Shown here: piece by piece, positions 1 through 5,473 of the stretch | Position numbering within the stretch: the first letter of the stretch is position 1 | How the letters are laid out: the number at the start of each line of letters is the position of its first letter | DNA from: Candidatus Atribacteria bacterium | GTDB lineage: Bacteria > Bipolaricaulota > Bipolaricaulia > UBA7950 > UBA9294 | NCBI GenBank assembly: GCA_004525685.1 | Contig: SPBW01000123.1 | Coordinates: 1 to 6,359 of the forward strand | Direction: 5' to 3' | DNA: 6,359 nucleotides | The notes under the pieces: model-generated | Databases searched by the model: none | The model's input: the letters and a program-made list of their open reading frames with translations, nothing else | What the model was told of the DNA's origin: nothing | Translations under genes and position numbers: made by a program

Positions 1-1
1 C

Positions 2-226
2 ACGCATGCAGCGCCCACCCATGCGCCGGATTCTGTGCCTCGAATCGCGTGGGGCAAATATCGAAACGTCGCCGGGCGCATCGTGCTCCCGCTCAATGTG
101 CAAGTGCATCACGCCCTGGTCGATGGCATTCATGTCGGACGGTTTTATGCTCACGTAGAGGAGATCCTCAGCCACGCAGAACAGTGGTTGGGAGAAACGG
201 ACGCCCCCACTATCGAACGGGCGTAG
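2..226 (+). CDS. Chloramphenicol acetyltransferase-type enzyme, C-terminal part (partial at left edge)
   Basis: The reading frame is open from base 2 to the TAG at 224-226, giving 74 residues; the N-terminal two thirds lie outside the window. The fragment carries IAWGKY (residues 15-20), then PLNVQVHHALVDGIHVGRF. This contains the HHxxxDG motif of chloramphenicol acetyltransferases, where the second histidine (codon 110-112) is the general base that activates the 3-hydroxyl of chloramphenicol for acetyl transfer from acetyl-CoA. The family is a soluble homotrimer of about 210-220 residues, and the end of this fragment matches the usual C-terminus. The GTG at 35 is internal and is not a start. 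Chromosomal relatives of CAT often have unknown natural substrates, so resistance is not shown. It converges on the minus-strand genes to its right. Family assignment is good; substrate is uncertain. Confidence 0.85.
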   Translation, partial: THAAPTHAPDSVPRIAWGKYRNVAGRIVLPLNVQVHHALVDGIHVGRFYAHVEEILSHAEQWLGETDAPTIERA

Positions 227-388
227 GCCCCCATCGGGAACTGAGGAGATTTCATTCCACAATAGCAGACGAGTCACTGGAATCGGGTCGGCTCAATCTA
301 CTGTTTAGCAGCCAGAATCGACATCCATCCTGCAGCGACAACGATCGCCTCCTCCTTGGGGCAGAAGATGCCCATCGATCTCCTCGAT
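227..388. other. Convergent intergenic stretch, no clear terminator
   Basis: This gap separates the CAT stop from the DUF4230 stop on the opposite strand. I see no GC-rich hairpin followed by a T-run on either strand. The only symmetry is a weak 6-bp inverted repeat, attcca (253-258) with tggaat (278-283). Part of the stretch may encode the small minus-strand peptide listed at 298-375. Confidence 0.5.
298..375 (-). CDS. Possible 25-residue hydrophobic small protein downstream of the DUF4230 gene
   Basis: I do not recognise this peptide. An ATG at 375 follows the upstream gene's TAG by 13 bases. It is preceded by a strong GAGGAG Shine-Dalgarno (380-385 on the plus strand, read in reverse) at 4-nt spacing. 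The 25 codons end in TAG at 298-300. The peptide begins MGIFCPKEEA and continues with an uncharged run, roughly AIVVAAGWMSILAA, before a C-terminal AKQ. This resembles a tiny membrane-associated peptide, though 14 residues is short for a full span. The good ribosome site, close coupling and non-random composition support translation. The length is too short to exclude chance. It would be the last cistron of the envelope operon. Confidence 0.35.
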   Translation of the reverse strand: MGIFCPKEEAIVVAAGWMSILAAKQ

Positions 389-1081
389 CTACCCATCGAC
401 AACCTTGTTGGCTACATCCACAGAAAAGTCAAGCCGCCCTTGCGGAGAGAACTCGAATGTCACGTCCTCAGCACCAAATGCCTTGCTGATCGATTGAAGG
501 GTTGCCTTGGCAGAGTTCTGTACTTCTGACTGAAGGTTTCCGATCAGTTCAGACGCCTGCTGCTCGGCATGATCGCGGGCGGCGGCAACCAGCCGATTCT
601 TGTCTGCTTCAGTGAATCGACCGCCGACAAAACCCGACAAGAGATCGGGCAACAGCCACGGAAGGAAGCGAGATCCCTGCTCATCGTAGAAGCGGATGTC
701 ACGGATGTGAACTTCGTGAAGACACGGAGGCATGTCAATTGCAAACCCGCCATGGGGCAGTGTCCTAATCTGAAACTCCGGGCGCCTCAGGTCATACCGG
801 AAGTCAATCTCGAATTCAAAGATCATGGCCATCTTCCTCCCAGAGATGGCCCAACTCAGGTATCTTGCCCCGAAGTCTCCCCACGAGTGGTCCGTCTGTG
901 TAACGATCTCCTTGGTGAAGACTTTGAACACAGACAGATGCCCAATGGATCTCATGTGCTGAATCGTTGAATGAATCGATATGTTGCGCCGCGCTCTTCG
1001 GCTTCGAAAGAGCGCGGCGAGGGAAGCAATCAATCCAGCCAGCAGTGCGGCAATGACGATGAGAGTCGTAGTGGTCCCCAA
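389..1081 (-). CDS. DUF4230-type membrane-anchored protein
   Basis: This is a 230-residue protein. Residues 6-25 form one hydrophobic segment followed by RSRRARR, so it should be an N-terminal anchor with the rest outside the cytoplasmic membrane (positive-inside rule). The body follows the DUF4230 layout: an N-terminal strand region (RSIGHLSVFKVFTKEIV, 44-60), a hydrophobic strand pair around MAMIFEFEIDFRYDL (84-98), then LPHGGFAIDMPPCLHEVHI (108-126). A long Ala/Gln/Glu-rich helix follows at about 157-200 and a final beta stretch at 206-224. The family has no established biochemical role. The start is a TTG at 1081, chosen because it includes the anchor; GAGGAAGGTG lies just upstream, and the next ATG (residue 43) would delete the anchor. 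It is the fourth gene of the minus-strand block, 145 bases after the previous stop. The family call rests on remembered pattern, not a search. Confidence 0.7.
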   Translation of the reverse strand: MGTTTTLIVIAALLAGLIASLAALFRSRRARRNISIHSTIQHMRSIGHLSVFKVFTKEIVTQTDHSWGDFGARYLSWAISGRKMAMIFEFEIDFRYDLRRPEFQIRTLPHGGFAIDMPPCLHEVHIRDIRFYDEQGSRFLPWLLPDLLSGFVGGRFTEADKNRLVAAARDHAEQQASELIGNLQSEVQNSAKATLQSISKAFGAEDVTFEFSPQGRLDFSVDVANKVVDG

Positions 1082-1226
1082 GTTTCACCTTCCTCATTCG
1101 TGCGGAACCCCGCGCGAAACCTCGGATGATACTGCCAAGCGACGCATCACGAACAGCTCTCCCTTCGACAAGGCTCTTGCTGACGAAACCGTCCGCCATC
1201 TCTCGTGGGGTATGCCTACACGGCAT
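1082..1226 (-). other. Gap between third and fourth block genes
   Basis: The gap holds a small hairpin directly after the preceding stop: atgcc (1212-1216) pairs with ggcat (1222-1226) around a 5-nt loop. No T-run follows it on the minus strand, so it is not a convincing intrinsic terminator. A 17-codon ORF on the minus strand (1094-1147, beginning MRRLAVSSEV) has a GGGAG upstream and ends 12 bases before the TTG start of the DUF4230 gene. It could be a leader peptide but has little support. No promoter close to consensus was found. Confidence 0.3.
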
Positions 1227-1664
1227 CTAGGGGATGACAATCTCGGCAAGGCAGACACCCGATCCATTGGCAGACGTGAGTGCAATCGCGAAGATATACT
1301 TACCCGCGGACCATCGATGTGAGGACAGCTCAGGGGCTAGACTGATCTTGTAGACCCCGCTCACGGGCTCCGTCATGACAACTCTCTTGAGGGGGTTGGC
1401 ATTCTCAGGTGCTGCGACGACGGTTACCGCGAAACTACCCACGGCAAGCCCGCGGATCGAGCCGGCTGCATTGTAGGCGCTGACGAGCACAAAGGCTTCG
1501 TTTCGGTTCCCGACAGCCGCAGTCCCGATATGACTCGTCGCTTGAAGGGCCAATCCCTCTGTCGTAGGAGCCAATGCCCCCACAGTGATCAATGTTGCTG
1601 CAATGACCGCAGCGACACTGAAGACATACAACACAGTTCTGCTCAGTACGATCTTGCTTCTCAT
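1227..1664 (-). CDS. Small anchored or secreted beta-rich protein, unknown function
   Basis: I do not recognise this 145-residue protein. The start is the ATG at 1664, because an AAGGAGG (1672-1678) sits 7 bases upstream. The frame stays open for 44 more codons upstream, but that extension has no ribosome site and puts arginine-rich sequence in front of the signal. Residues 12-32 are hydrophobic (VLYVFSVAAVIAATLITVGA) after MRSKIVLSR, which suits a signal peptide or membrane anchor. The remainder alternates polar and hydrophobic residues (EAFVLVSAYN, SFAVTVVAA, GVYKISLAP, KYIFAIALT, CLAEIVIP). It has the look of one immunoglobulin-like or other beta-sandwich domain outside the membrane. It lies 170 bases after the beta-barrel gene and 145 before the DUF4230 gene, probably in the same transcript. 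Nothing indicates enzymatic activity. Confidence 0.7.
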   Translation of the reverse strand: MRSKIVLSRTVLYVFSVAAVIAATLITVGALAPTTEGLALQATSHIGTAAVGNRNEAFVLVSAYNAAGSIRGLAVGSFAVTVVAAPENANPLKRVVMTEPVSGVYKISLAPELSSHRWSAGKYIFAIALTSANGSGVCLAEIVIP

Positions 1665-1671
1665 TCTTGTG

Positions 1672-1678
1672 CCTCCTT
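1672..1678 (-). promoter_or_regulatory. Shine-Dalgarno AAGGAGG that fixes the start of the 145-residue protein
   Basis: A near-perfect ribosome-binding site lies 7 nt before the ATG at 1664. It selects this start over upstream GTG and other codons in the same frame. Confidence 0.8.
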
Positions 1679-1834
1679 GATACAACAGCGCTTCATGCCG
1701 AGAACATCTTGGGGCAGACTGCTTCCGAGATGCTCGAATTAACCTACCAACTGTCCGTGAACCCTTCGTAGATTCCTCGTTCTCTCCACCTGCCACCGCG
1801 GTGCAGTTTGCTGAGTGGCGTTATTCATGGGGTT

Positions 1835-2941
1835 CTAAAGCAGATCCATGGATGCAGAAATTGAGCAACCGACCGACCAACCCGGATCTCCCGTGCTTCG
1901 CACGAATGAGAGCCCTACCAACACATCGATGGATGAAAGCTTAAAGACAACGTTGCAGGAGATGCCGTGCGAAGTCGTCGGGGATAGGCCTGCAAGTTTC
2001 ACCCGTTGGAATGTGTAGCCTGCTTCAAGAGAACTTGAGCCCGCCAGCAGAATTTCATAGGAGAAGGATCCTGTTAGCGTGTTTTCGTCGGCGATGTCAA
2101 AGGGCCCGGAGAAACCTAGATGTCCCTGCATCTGTCCGCTGGGATCAGGCGCATAAGCAGCATCTGCTGACAAGGCCACCAAGAATCCTTGTGGCCCGCC
2201 ATAGGGATCCAGAAGCTCATACCCCAGTCCAGCTTGAGCAGAGAACCCGCAGAAGCGCTGTGGTTCCGTATTTGCGACCACGTCCTCGATCATGAGCAGG
2301 GAGCGCGCGTCCAGCTGTACACCTGATGCGATCTCGACAAGCGACTCAATCGTGGCCACCACATTTTCAACGGGATTCTCTACAGACAGACCGCCTATCG
2401 CCTGTCCGATGCTCAATACGACGCTATCCGGTAATGGCCCTCCAATCGCTCTGTTGGAGCGAAGGGTCTGATGAATGAGCATCGCCTTGGCAAGTGGCGA
2501 GACATCTTTGAATCTGCCGAATCCGAACCCCGATTGGATATCCAATCCCAGTTGCGTTTGGCCGGTAGTGGTGATGCCGTGCACCCCTCCAAACCCGAAC
2601 AACGGAAGGTCTTTTGATACGTAGTAGCGGAATGACGCATCCGCCTCCCCCATCCACCGAGACGGGAGGAAGTTCGTCAGTCCAACCTGTCCATTCAATC
2701 TCACAGTAGAGCCATAGATGGCTGTATCACGAAGCCGACTAAAGCTGAAATCGATTCTCCCCGTGCTCACATCAATGGCCGGCGTGTTCGCATCATCAAA
2801 GTACTGATACGAGAACGACGTGCCTGCATCCATCAACAACGTCTCAGGTGTCTGATAACTACAAAGGGAGAGCCCCCACGCGGCTGGCGCTAACATCACC
2901 ACTGACACAGCCAAACACATCCACATCCGATTGGCCTTCAT
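1835..2941 (-). CDS. Probable outer-membrane beta-barrel protein
   Basis: This is a 368-residue protein. The ATG at 2941 is chosen because GGAGGT (2947-2952) lies 5 bases upstream and because it yields a clean signal peptide (MKANRMWMCLAVSVVMLAPA, cleavage probably near AWG-LS, residue 23). The upstream extension of the frame runs through a hairpin and has no ribosome site. The mature part has many short amphipathic strands with alternating residues, e.g. 41-48, 61-70, 78-91, 98-108, 130-144, 230-244, 252-264, 287-299, 303-313, 327-347 and 355-366. Gly and aromatic residues sit at the strand ends, as in transmembrane barrels. Residues 143-205 are different: RFKDVSPLAKAMLIHQTL and a following segment look helical and may be a plug or periplasmic insert. 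The C-terminus (SASMDLL) lacks the classic terminal Phe, so the assembly signal would be atypical. Substrate and exact family are unknown. It lies 97 bases after the PEGA/PKD gene. Confidence 0.6.
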   Translation of the reverse strand: MKANRMWMCLAVSVVMLAPAAWGLSLCSYQTPETLLMDAGTSFSYQYFDDANTPAIDVSTGRIDFSFSRLRDTAIYGSTVRLNGQVGLTNFLPSRWMGEADASFRYYVSKDLPLFGFGGVHGITTTGQTQLGLDIQSGFGFGRFKDVSPLAKAMLIHQTLRSNRAIGGPLPDSVVLSIGQAIGGLSVENPVENVVATIESLVEIASGVQLDARSLLMIEDVVANTEPQRFCGFSAQAGLGYELLDPYGGPQGFLVALSADAAYAPDPSGQMQGHLGFSGPFDIADENTLTGSFSYEILLAGSSSLEAGYTFQRVKLAGLSPTTSHGISCNVVFKLSSIDVLVGLSFVRSTGDPGWSVGCSISASMDLL

Positions 2942-2946
2942 GATCC

Positions 2947-2952
2947 ACCTCC
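2947..2952 (-). promoter_or_regulatory. Shine-Dalgarno GGAGGT that fixes the start of the barrel gene
   Basis: It lies 5 nt before the ATG at 2941 and 6 nt from the foot of a strong hairpin (2959-2984), so the structure sits immediately upstream of the ribosome landing site. Confidence 0.7.
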
Positions 2953-2958
2953 GTTGTC

Positions 2959-2984
2959 CTGCCGGGAGCTTTGGCTCCCGGCAG
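2959..2984 (-). repeat. Perfect 11-bp stem-loop between the first and second block genes
   Basis: The arms CTGCCGGGAGC (2959-2969) and GCTCCCGGCAG (2974-2984) are exactly complementary around a 4-nt loop. No T-run follows on either strand, so a plain intrinsic terminator is unlikely. The position, 54 bases downstream of the PEGA/PKD stop and directly in front of the barrel gene's ribosome site, suits an mRNA processing or 3'-end stabilising element that sets unequal expression. The structure is seen directly; the role is inferred. Confidence 0.6.
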
Positions 2985-3038
2985 AGTAAACCAACTTGCT
3001 GCAACGAACCGTCGTCCGGCGCGTCTTCAGGCTATGGT

Positions 3039-4874
3039 TCATGGAGTCCCCGCAAGGTCTCCAATCGTTGTGAAATAGAATACAAGACGAGAGGTTTCTG
3101 AGTAAAACATGGGAGAGCCCACTTTGTAGTTCAGATTTGGCGTCAGGGCTCCGAAGTATCCATCCGGTTTGCCGACCACAATAGGATTTCGAGGGGCGCC
3201 TACCATGGATTGCCCGAATCGAACGAATCCTGTGGAGCGGTTGACGTATCCGTCACCGTCCGTATCCAAAGCCAGATCCATATAAATTGATGTGGCGCCC
3301 GCAGCCTGGAATGTATAGGTCTGGGCTGTAATCCCAACGTTTCCCTCGAGAATTAGCTTCCAGCCTTCGGACGTCTGAGTCGGAACAAGCCCCATCGGGG
3401 CGACCCCGGATCCTGACGACGCGCCTAGGAAGACGCCGTCCGTACGTAACTCAATCCTGTAGGGACGTGACGTCGTCCACAGAGGCGATCCATTGATCGT
3501 AATGCACCAGGTATCTGTTCCCCAAACGTAAACTCCAGGTACATTTCCCATTGCTGGCATGCCTGGAGTCGGGGATGGTCCAACGACCAATGGCAGGCTA
3601 CGGATTCCCGTCGACCCGCCCAAGTCGGTTACGAAAAGCGTCACCCAATAGGTCGCGGGCGTATAGTAGGTCTTGATGACGGTTCGCCCTGTCTGATCGA
3701 TGACTCCATCGCCATCCAAATCCCAACTGTACGTGGCGATTGCACCATCTGGGTCGTAGGAAGCGCCACCATCTAGCGTCACCGGGCTCCACACCGTCGG
3801 CGAGCTCGGAGTGGCACCGAACAGCGCAATAGGTGCCTGATTAGCGGAACGGATGCTCAAGATTTGTGAAGCCTGTCCTGTAGCTCCGCGGTTATCCGTG
3901 ACGGTGAGACGTACAGCAACTGCTCCAGAGACCATGTACTGCCAAGTTGCCGTTCGCCCCGTCCGGTCAGTAATTCCGTCTCCATTGAAGTCCCAGAAGT
4001 AGCTCGAAATGGACCCGTCCGCATCCGTTGACGCCGAGGCATCCAGTTGGATGGTTTCGCCGACGCGAGGAGCCAACGGCGTAACGGTGAACCGGGCCAC
4101 TGGGAATTGGTTCGTCACGACGGGATCAAGGGCTACGCTGATAGTTTGTGTAGAATTCCCTCGGACGTACACCCGCGTTGTGTGCTCCAGATAGCCGGAC
4201 TTTCGAATGACGATGTCATGATAGCCGGCTGTCAGCACGATGCTGCGAGGCGTCCAGCTTCGGAACACCGAGTCGACGTACAATTCGGCAGATACGGGAG
4301 TTGAATTGATTTGAAGCGTACCGTATGCGGGAGCCGTCCCCGAGATGATCTCGAACTTTGTGAAGTCGAAGGCACGATTCTCTTGGGACGGGACAAGCCC
4401 TTTCACTTGGAACTGCAATTGAGCACTCCAGTTCGAAGCGCTGAAGCTCAGCACTGGGAATGGAACCAGGCCAGAGGCTGCCCCAAACACTCCGGTTAGA
4501 GGCGTTGTTGCAGCTACAATCTGCAGCCATTCCGTCCCGGTTGGCGGGGTTACTGCAAGTCGATACAGCGTTCCGGCACTCGGGATCCTGTAAATACCTG
4601 CCTGAAAATAGTTATTCGTGTCATATTGATTGGGAAAAATCTGCCGGACTGTCCCCGTTGGTTCAATGTCCCAGACGTAGACGTAGGCAGCTTTGTTAAT
4701 CTGAAAGGTGGCCTGTACTGATTCGCCAATAACGTAAACAGGTTTGTCCATCCATACTCGAACCGTCAGTCCATTCGTTGCCGGAGGTTCGACAACAATC
4801 CCCATTGGCGCTACTTGGGCAATGGCTGTTCCTCCAAGCAGTAAGGCAGCCAATACTACGAGTATCGTCTTCAT
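3039..4874 (-). CDS. Secreted multidomain surface protein: DUF4384-like, PEGA and two PKD domains
   Basis: This is a complete 611-residue protein with a signal peptide (MKTILVVLAALLLGGTAIAQ, cleavage near residue 20). Residues about 36-122 resemble DUF4384: VRVWMDKPVYVIGESVQATF, YVYVWDIEPTGTVRQIFPNQ, and YRLAVTPPTGTEWLQIVAAT. Residues about 184-251 are a PEGA domain (GTLQINSTPVSAELYVDSVF, then HDIVIRKSGYLEHTTRVYV). Residues about 256-343 and 346-432 are two PKD domains; each has a DxDG turn (DADG 284-287, DPDG 374-377) followed by a WDFNGDG or WDLDGDG motif. A P/G-rich linker (433-442) leads to a C-terminal beta-rich region (about 445-611) of unknown family that contains DTDGDGY (537-543), which looks like a calcium loop. 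Such domains bind polysaccharide, peptidoglycan or partner proteins; no catalytic site is visible. GAGGGAG (4881-4887) lies 6 bases before the ATG. It is the first large gene of the block and probably the most abundant product of the promoter at 5398-5425. Confidence 0.8.
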   Translation of the reverse strand: MKTILVVLAALLLGGTAIAQVAPMGIVVEPPATNGLTVRVWMDKPVYVIGESVQATFQINKAAYVYVWDIEPTGTVRQIFPNQYDTNNYFQAGIYRIPSAGTLYRLAVTPPTGTEWLQIVAATTPLTGVFGAASGLVPFPVLSFSASNWSAQLQFQVKGLVPSQENRAFDFTKFEIISGTAPAYGTLQINSTPVSAELYVDSVFRSWTPRSIVLTAGYHDIVIRKSGYLEHTTRVYVRGNSTQTISVALDPVVTNQFPVARFTVTPLAPRVGETIQLDASASTDADGSISSYFWDFNGDGITDRTGRTATWQYMVSGAVAVRLTVTDNRGATGQASQILSIRSANQAPIALFGATPSSPTVWSPVTLDGGASYDPDGAIATYSWDLDGDGVIDQTGRTVIKTYYTPATYWVTLFVTDLGGSTGIRSLPLVVGPSPTPGMPAMGNVPGVYVWGTDTWCITINGSPLWTTSRPYRIELRTDGVFLGASSGSGVAPMGLVPTQTSEGWKLILEGNVGITAQTYTFQAAGATSIYMDLALDTDGDGYVNRSTGFVRFGQSMVGAPRNPIVVGKPDGYFGALTPNLNYKVGSPMFYSETSRLVFYFTTIGDLAGTP

Positions 4875-4893
4875 TGTTCACTCCCTCACATCT

Positions 4894-4998
4894 TCATGTA
4901 TGCAACTTGCTGCCTCGCGGCACGGTCTTTCGCGGGAAGCCTCTCCCCTTGTATCCGGTCCTTGACTGTGCCAGTTGTTTCTGTGCCTTGGGGTTCAT
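4894..4998 (-). CDS. Possible 34-residue basic peptide just upstream of the surface-protein gene
   Basis: I do not recognise this peptide. It starts MNPKAQKQLAQSRTGYKGR and ends PRGSKLHT, with 5 Lys and 4 Arg and no acidic residue. Its TGA (4894-4896) lies 19 bases before the ATG of the 611-residue protein, so translation could be coupled. A GAGGG sits about 7 bases upstream of its ATG, but that site is the 3' arm of a small hairpin (5004-5010 with 5016-5021). The ATG overlaps the stop of a 10-codon ORF as ATGA. The skewed composition and position support a real peptide or leader ORF; the small size leaves chance possible. Confidence 0.35.
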   Translation of the reverse strand: MNPKAQKQLAQSRTGYKGRGFPRKTVPRGSKLHT

Positions 4999-5080
4999 CT
5001 CTGATCCCTCTCGGCGAGGATGAGCATCACACGCGTTCTCGTAATCCTTGTTCACACGACGTCTCTATCGGATTGAGCAT
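4995..5080 (-). other. Two tiny overlapping ORFs (17 and 10 codons) in the leader
   Basis: An ORF at 5027-5080 (MLNPIETSCEQ...RERV) stops at a TGA that shares its A with the ATG of the next ORF, 4995-5027 (MLILAERDQR). The second ORF in turn stops at a TGA overlapping the ATG of the 34-codon ORF as ATGA. Ribosome sites are weak (an AGGA only 3 bases before the first ATG). The chain of stop/start overlaps is the only support; it could act as translational coupling or could be coincidence. Confidence 0.2.
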
Positions 5081-5100
5081 CAGTCCTGATCTATCCCATC

Positions 5101-5140
5101 AAAGCAAACTAAGGAGAGGAGAGGCTGCAATTCCCCCTCC
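5101..5140 (-). terminator. Possible attenuator or terminator in the leader
   Basis: On the minus strand GGAGGGGG (5133-5140) can pair with TCCTCTCC (5113-5120) across a 12-nt loop: 8 pairs, two of them G-U. The T-rich but interrupted stretch TTAGTTTGCTTT follows (5101-5112). It begins 16 bases after the stop of the lysine-rich ORF, the usual place for an attenuator or for the end of a short separate transcript. Other pairing registers exist and the T-tract is imperfect. Confidence 0.3.
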
Positions 5141-5156
5141 CAAGTGGCGCATAGGG

Positions 5157-5225
5157 TTATCGACTCTTCTTGCTCTGGGTCGCTTTGGGTGCCGTCTTTG
5201 TCGTCTTGTTTGTTGTCTTGCCCAT
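5157..5225 (-). CDS. Possible 22-residue Lys/Thr-rich peptide under the consensus promoter
   Basis: I do not recognise this peptide. An ATG at 5225 is preceded, with 8-nt spacing, by AAGGGAGG (5234-5241), among the better ribosome sites in the window. The peptide begins MGKTTNKTTKTAPK and ends SKKSR, with 6 Lys, 1 Arg, 6 Thr and no acidic or large hydrophobic residues. It is the first ORF with a good ribosome site downstream of the promoter at 5398-5425. It could be a leader peptide that controls the downstream genes, for example through ribosome stalling at its lysine codons, or a small nucleic-acid-binding peptide. Neither function is shown by the sequence. Confidence 0.4.
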   Translation of the reverse strand: MGKTTNKTTKTAPKATQSKKSR

Positions 5226-5300
5226 TCTTGCCGCCTCCCTTCCCTGTTGGGAGTAGGATTTTCTTTCCTTATCTACACTCGCCTGGCCTCATCGCCGCAC

Positions 5301-5324
5301 GTCGTTGCGTCGTTGCGTCGCAGC
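5301..5324. repeat. Short tandem repeat, 8-bp unit, about three copies
   Basis: The unit gtcgttgc occurs at 5301-5308 and 5309-5316, and a diverged copy gtcgcagc at 5317-5324. It lies in the transcribed leader; on the minus strand it reads as two GACGCAAC units. Its function is unknown and it is probably slippage-prone. Confidence 0.6.
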
Positions 5325-5368
5325 GGGTGCAGGCCTATGTATATTCTTAAATCTTTCTAGTTAGCAAT

Positions 5369-5376
5369 TTGCGCAA
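5369..5376. promoter_or_regulatory. Palindrome TTGCGCAA near the predicted transcription start, possible operator
   Basis: This perfect 8-bp palindrome is centred about 18 bases downstream of the predicted start of the minus-strand transcript, between it and the first leader ORF. Larger imperfect symmetry is also present: caatt (5365-5369) with aattg (5391-5395). The position would suit repressor binding. An ArsR-type relic lies divergently nearby, but this is not a recognised ArsR operator. The call is weak. Confidence 0.2.
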
Positions 5377-5397
5377 GTGGCCAAATACTCAATTGTC

Positions 5398-5425
5398 ATT
5401 ATAGTCATCCCCTTTTGGTTGTCAA
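5398..5425 (-). promoter_or_regulatory. Sigma-70-type promoter with both hexamers at consensus
   Basis: On the minus strand TTGACA (5420-5425) and TATAAT (5398-5403) are separated by 16 bases, one less than the usual 17. Both hexamers match the housekeeping-sigma consensus exactly. Transcription should start near 5390 and proceed leftward into the leader and the envelope block. It is by far the best promoter I see in the window. Such strength usually means high basal expression or control by a repressor or by the leader. Confidence 0.75.
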
Positions 5426-5473
5426 CAGGAGAGCAAAGGAAGGCCTTCCGATTCCAAAGACCCATGCAGGATT

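Larger units (their letters stand above)
4875..5390 (-). promoter_or_regulatory. Long 5' leader (about 515 nt) of the envelope block
   Basis: Transcription from the consensus promoter should begin near 5390 and run about 515 nt before the 611-residue protein's ATG. I see no gene of normal size in this stretch. It holds an 8-bp tandem repeat (5301-5324), a short lysine-rich ORF (5157-5225), a possible attenuator hairpin (5113-5140), and three overlapping tiny ORFs (4894-5080). It does not match the tmRNA, RNase P, SRP or common riboswitch signatures that I could check by eye. It may instead be a separate transcript that ends before the surface-protein gene. Confidence 0.5.

Noticed and set aside
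35..226. GTG-initiated 63-codon ORF as a complete small gene
   Set aside because: The frame continues to the window edge, and the sequence is the interior and C-terminus of a CAT-type enzyme, so this is a partial gene and the GTG is internal.
816..1226. 136-codon minus-strand ORF overlapping the DUF4230 gene
   Set aside because: It starts at an ATG directly after the preceding stop with no ribosome site, overlaps the DUF4230 gene in another frame for most of its length, and has no recognisable domain or hydrophobic anchor. It is a shadow frame.
1212..1226. Terminator after the 145-residue protein gene
   Set aside because: The stem is only 5 bp and no T-run follows on the minus strand.
1739..1828. 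29-codon minus-strand ORF just after the barrel gene stop
   Set aside because: The ATG lies 6 bases after the stop but no Shine-Dalgarno precedes it, and the composition is unremarkable; it could only be reached by reinitiation.
4896..5360. 154-codon plus-strand ORF in the leader region
   Set aside because: It has no ribosome site, a low-complexity Ser/Leu/Cys/Arg-rich composition typical of an antisense frame, and lies opposite the leader and the short basic ORFs.
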